15,901 nucleotides of DNA from an uncultured Eubacteriales bacterium (GTDB taxonomy: Bacteria > Bacillota > Clostridia > Oscillospirales > Acutalibacteraceae): assembly GCA_934702115.1 (NCBI GenBank), contig CAKUYF010000011.1, positions 1 to 15,901 on the forward strand, read 5' to 3'. Position 1 is the first letter of the stretch. Each line of letters begins with the position of its first letter. Positions 14,011-15,901 of this stretch are shown here, one piece after another. A program made the position numbers and the translations under genes. The notes under the pieces are model-generated. The model did not search any database. It was not told where the DNA came from and saw only the letters and a program-made list of their open reading frames with translations.

Positions 14011-15084
14011 TTACTTATTATCTAAAGCTAAATTTATAAGTCTATCTAAAAGATCAGAAAATCCTATACCTTTTTCATTCATAAGCTGCGGATACATGCT
14101 TATACTCGTAAATCCAGGAAACGTATTAATTTCATTCAGAAGTATTTTATCGGTTTTACTTTCAAGGAAAAAATCTATTCTTGATAGCCCTTTACATCCC
14201 ATTATCTTATACGCCTTCATTGCTATGTCTTGAATTTCTTTTACTGTACTAGGCGAAAGATCATCGGCTATTCTCGTTTTTGAAGATTGATTTAAATATT
14301 TTGCATCATAATCATAGAACTCATTAGAGGGTAAAATTTCACCTATCGAAGATGCTAAAAGTTCATTGTTTCCAAGTATTGCACATTCTATTTCTCTGCC
14401 TATAACAGCTTTTTCAATAAGTACTCTCTCATCTTCTTTCAATGCTTCCTTAATACCGGCTATCAATTCTTCACGATTTTTTACTTTACTTACTCCTACA
14501 GATGATCCGGCATTCGCAGGTTTTACAAACATAGGATAAGTTTTTATTATCGCTTCTGTTTTTTCAATGCAATTATCTTTAAAATTTTCAAAATCATATT
14601 TTGAAAACCAATGAAAAATGGGTTTATTTATTCCATGATATGACAAAACTGTATTTGTAACCACTTTATCCATACAGGTTGCCGAAGCCATTACGCCACA
14701 TCCTACATATGGAATTTTGGCAAGCTCAAAAAGTCCTTGAATAGTTCCGTCTTCTCCGTTTTTGCCGTGTAATACAGGTATAACTACGTCTAGTTTTAAA
14801 ACGCTGAAACTGCCGTCATCATTCTTTACCATCACACCTCTTACAGAAGAGTCAGGCGAAAAGTGAACTTTTTTCTTTTTGCTGCACTTTTCCCAGCTAC
14901 AGTTTGATAGTTGGTTTTTATCTCCTTCATATAGATACCATTCTCCGTTTTTAGTAATACCTATTAGATAAATATTATACTTATGAATTGAAATATTTTT
15001 TACTATACTTTCCGCAGACACCTCTGAAACACTATGTTCAGATGAATTTCCCCCAAATATTATACCTACGTTTAATTTACTCAT
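14011..15084 (-). CDS. ddl: D-alanine--D-alanine ligase
   Basis: The 357-residue ATP-grasp enzyme joins two D-Ala for the peptidoglycan stem peptide. It has catalytic Glu16 in GGNSSEHSVS, HGKNGEDGT (106-114), the ATP-binding KPANAGSSVG (188-197), and an omega loop FYDYDAKY (256-263) with the Tyr/Lys typical of D-Ala-D-Ala ligases. Metal- and substrate-binding NEINTFPGFT (317-326) and SMYP complete the set. The DYDAKY loop argues against a VanA/B-type D-Ala-D-Lac ligase, so no vancomycin resistance is implied. GGGGTG lies ten bases before ATG 15084. It is the first gene of the operon, read from the extended -10 promoter at 15147-15155. Confidence 0.95.
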   Translation of the reverse strand: MSKLNVGIIFGGNSSEHSVSEVSAESIVKNISIHKYNIYLIGITKNGEWYLYEGDKNQLSNCSWEKCSKKKKVHFSPDSSVRGVMVKNDDGSFSVLKLDVVIPVLHGKNGEDGTIQGLFELAKIPYVGCGVMASATCMDKVVTNTVLSYHGINKPIFHWFSKYDFENFKDNCIEKTEAIIKTYPMFVKPANAGSSVGVSKVKNREELIAGIKEALKEDERVLIEKAVIGREIECAILGNNELLASSIGEILPSNEFYDYDAKYLNQSSKTRIADDLSPSTVKEIQDIAMKAYKIMGCKGLSRIDFFLESKTDKILLNEINTFPGFTSISMYPQLMNEKGIGFSDLLDRLINLALDNK

Positions 15085-15146
15085 TTAAAATATGCACCCC
15101 ATATTATGTAGTAAAGCTTAGCTAAAATTGCTCGGCTTCCTAAATT

Positions 15147-15155
15147 ATTATATCA
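15147..15155 (-). promoter_or_regulatory. Extended -10 promoter of the ddl-murI-DUF1934-argS operon
   Basis: TGATATAAT reads on the minus strand from 15155 to 15147, a perfect extended -10. No convincing -35 lies 17 bases before it. Transcription from about 15140 would leave a leader of about 55 nt before ddl. The same element occurs in front of the membrane regulator at 537. Confidence 0.5.
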
Positions 15156-15354
15156 TATCTCTTAAAAAAGGTGTTTAAAATATAATCAAATGATAATTTT
15201 GTTTTATAATATATTATGTATATATAAATAAATTACCTGAACAAATACAATATATGATTAAAAATTTTTATTTTGCAAGATAAATTTCCGTATTTATGGT
15301 AATATATTTTAAGATAAGACTAATAAACTTTGAACTTTAAGGAGTGTATAATCA

Positions 15355-15901
15355 ATGAATAAAAATAAAAGAGTTGTAGTAATAGGCACAGGTGGAACAA
15401 TAGCAGGAGTCGGTCAAGAGGGTAAGACAGGTAATTATACATCTGCTCAAATTAAAGTAGAAGCTTTAGTAGAAGAAATTCCCAACTTAGATTCCCTGAC
15501 TCATGTAGAATCCGTTAATATGTTTGACGTTGATAGCTCGGATATAACTTTTGATAACCTATTGGAAATAGCTAAATATATAAACAAAACTGAAAAGGAT
15601 GAAAATATTCAAGGATTCGTAGTTACTCAAGGAACTGATACTCTTGAGGAATCTGCTTATTTTTTAAATCTTACAGTTAAAACTGAAAAACCTGTAGTAG
15701 TAACAGGATCCATGCGTCCAAATACTGCAATCAGCGCAGATGGTCCTTTAAATCTATACCAGTCCATAGCTTTGGCAAAAAATGAAGAAGCAAAAGGAAA
15801 AGGCGTTCTTACAGTATTTTGCGACGGAATTTATTCTGCAAGAGAAGTGCGCAAAATCAATACTTTCCGTGTGGACGCTTTTAATCAGAGAGATCTTGGC
15901 T
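15355..15901 (+). CDS. L-asparaginase, type II-like, 3' end beyond the window
   Basis: The first 182 codons are present, with SD TTAAGGAGTG (15337-15346) nine bases before ATG 15355. The product hydrolyses asparagine to aspartate and ammonia. The nucleophile is Thr15 in GTGGTIAG, with loop Tyr28, the TQGTDTLEES segment giving Thr94/Asp95, TGSMRP (118-122) and SADGPLNLY (127-135), and Lys167 in the VRKINT region. The order and the NLY segment fit type II asparaginases/glutaminases, but there is no signal peptide, so this enzyme should be cytosolic. TQGTDT replaces the common THGTDT, a conservative change. It is divergent from ddl with about 270 bp of AT-rich DNA between them. Confidence 0.9.
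   Translation, partial: MNKNKRVVVIGTGGTIAGVGQEGKTGNYTSAQIKVEALVEEIPNLDSLTHVESVNMFDVDSSDITFDNLLEIAKYINKTEKDENIQGFVVTQGTDTLEESAYFLNLTVKTEKPVVVTGSMRPNTAISADGPLNLYQSIALAKNEEAKGKGVLTVFCDGIYSAREVRKINTFRVDAFNQRDLG

Noticed and set aside
14011..15084. VanA/B-type resistance ligase
   Set aside because: The omega loop reads FYDYDAKY, the signature of D-Ala-D-Ala ligases, and no vanH or vanX neighbours are present.
15628..15645. TQGTDT instead of THGTDT as a defective asparaginase active site
   Set aside because: The catalytic Thr and Asp are retained. The His-to-Gln change is not at a catalytic residue and I believe it occurs in other family members.
1..15901. CRISPR array, insertion sequence, prophage or replication origin
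   Set aside because: No regularly spaced repeats, transposase or integrase frames, terminal inverted repeats or DnaA-box clusters were seen by eye.

Overview
This window comes from a very AT-rich, low-GC Gram-positive bacterium (Bacillota). An anaerobic Clostridia/Tissierellia-type organism is most likely. The clues are purine-rich Shine-Dalgarno (SD) sites, a two-subunit NADH-dependent ferredoxin:NADP+ oxidoreductase (NfnAB), a Spo0A-type DNA-binding domain, and the DUF1934-argS pair seen in Firmicutes. TGA is a true stop here (regulator at 582, nfnB), so this is not a mollicute code. No species can be named from this sequence.

Left part (1-3560). A 46-residue secreted-type peptide gene (314-454) has a good sigma-A promoter, a strong SD and its own terminator. 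It is followed by a gene with its own extended -10 promoter (582-1742), encoding about six membrane helices fused to a Spo0A C-terminal-like DNA-binding domain. Together they look like an undescribed peptide-signalling pair in which the membrane receptor is itself the transcription factor. The first 38 bases hold a diverged copy of the peptide gene's terminator, so a second peptide cassette may lie just outside the window. Next come a SAP/DUF6434 protein on the minus strand, about 700 bp of gene-poor DNA with a degraded reading frame, and a tRNA-Ser(GGA) with promoter and terminator.

Middle (3700-9315). A small one-helix membrane protein converges on a minus-strand cluster in the transcription order nfnA, nfnB, an M50 intramembrane metalloprotease, a flavin reductase-like protein and an SDR oxidoreductase. 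NfnAB balances NADH, NADPH and ferredoxin pools by flavin-based electron bifurcation. The two small redox proteins downstream could draw on reduced pyridine nucleotide. A DegV-family lipid-binding protein diverges from this cluster.

Right part (9370-15901). A cytosolic-looking calpain-like (C2) cysteine protease with an intact Cys/His/Asn triad is followed by a terminator. A minus-strand operon then runs ddl, murI, DUF1934, argS: D-Ala-D-Ala ligation and D-Glu supply for peptidoglycan, plus arginyl-tRNA synthesis. A truncated asparaginase gene starts divergently at 15355.

A recurring feature is initiation at rare codons. SD spacing and family N-termini point to ATT for the DUF1934 protein and ATA for the M50 protease, and possibly CTG for murI, besides the TTG and GTG starts.
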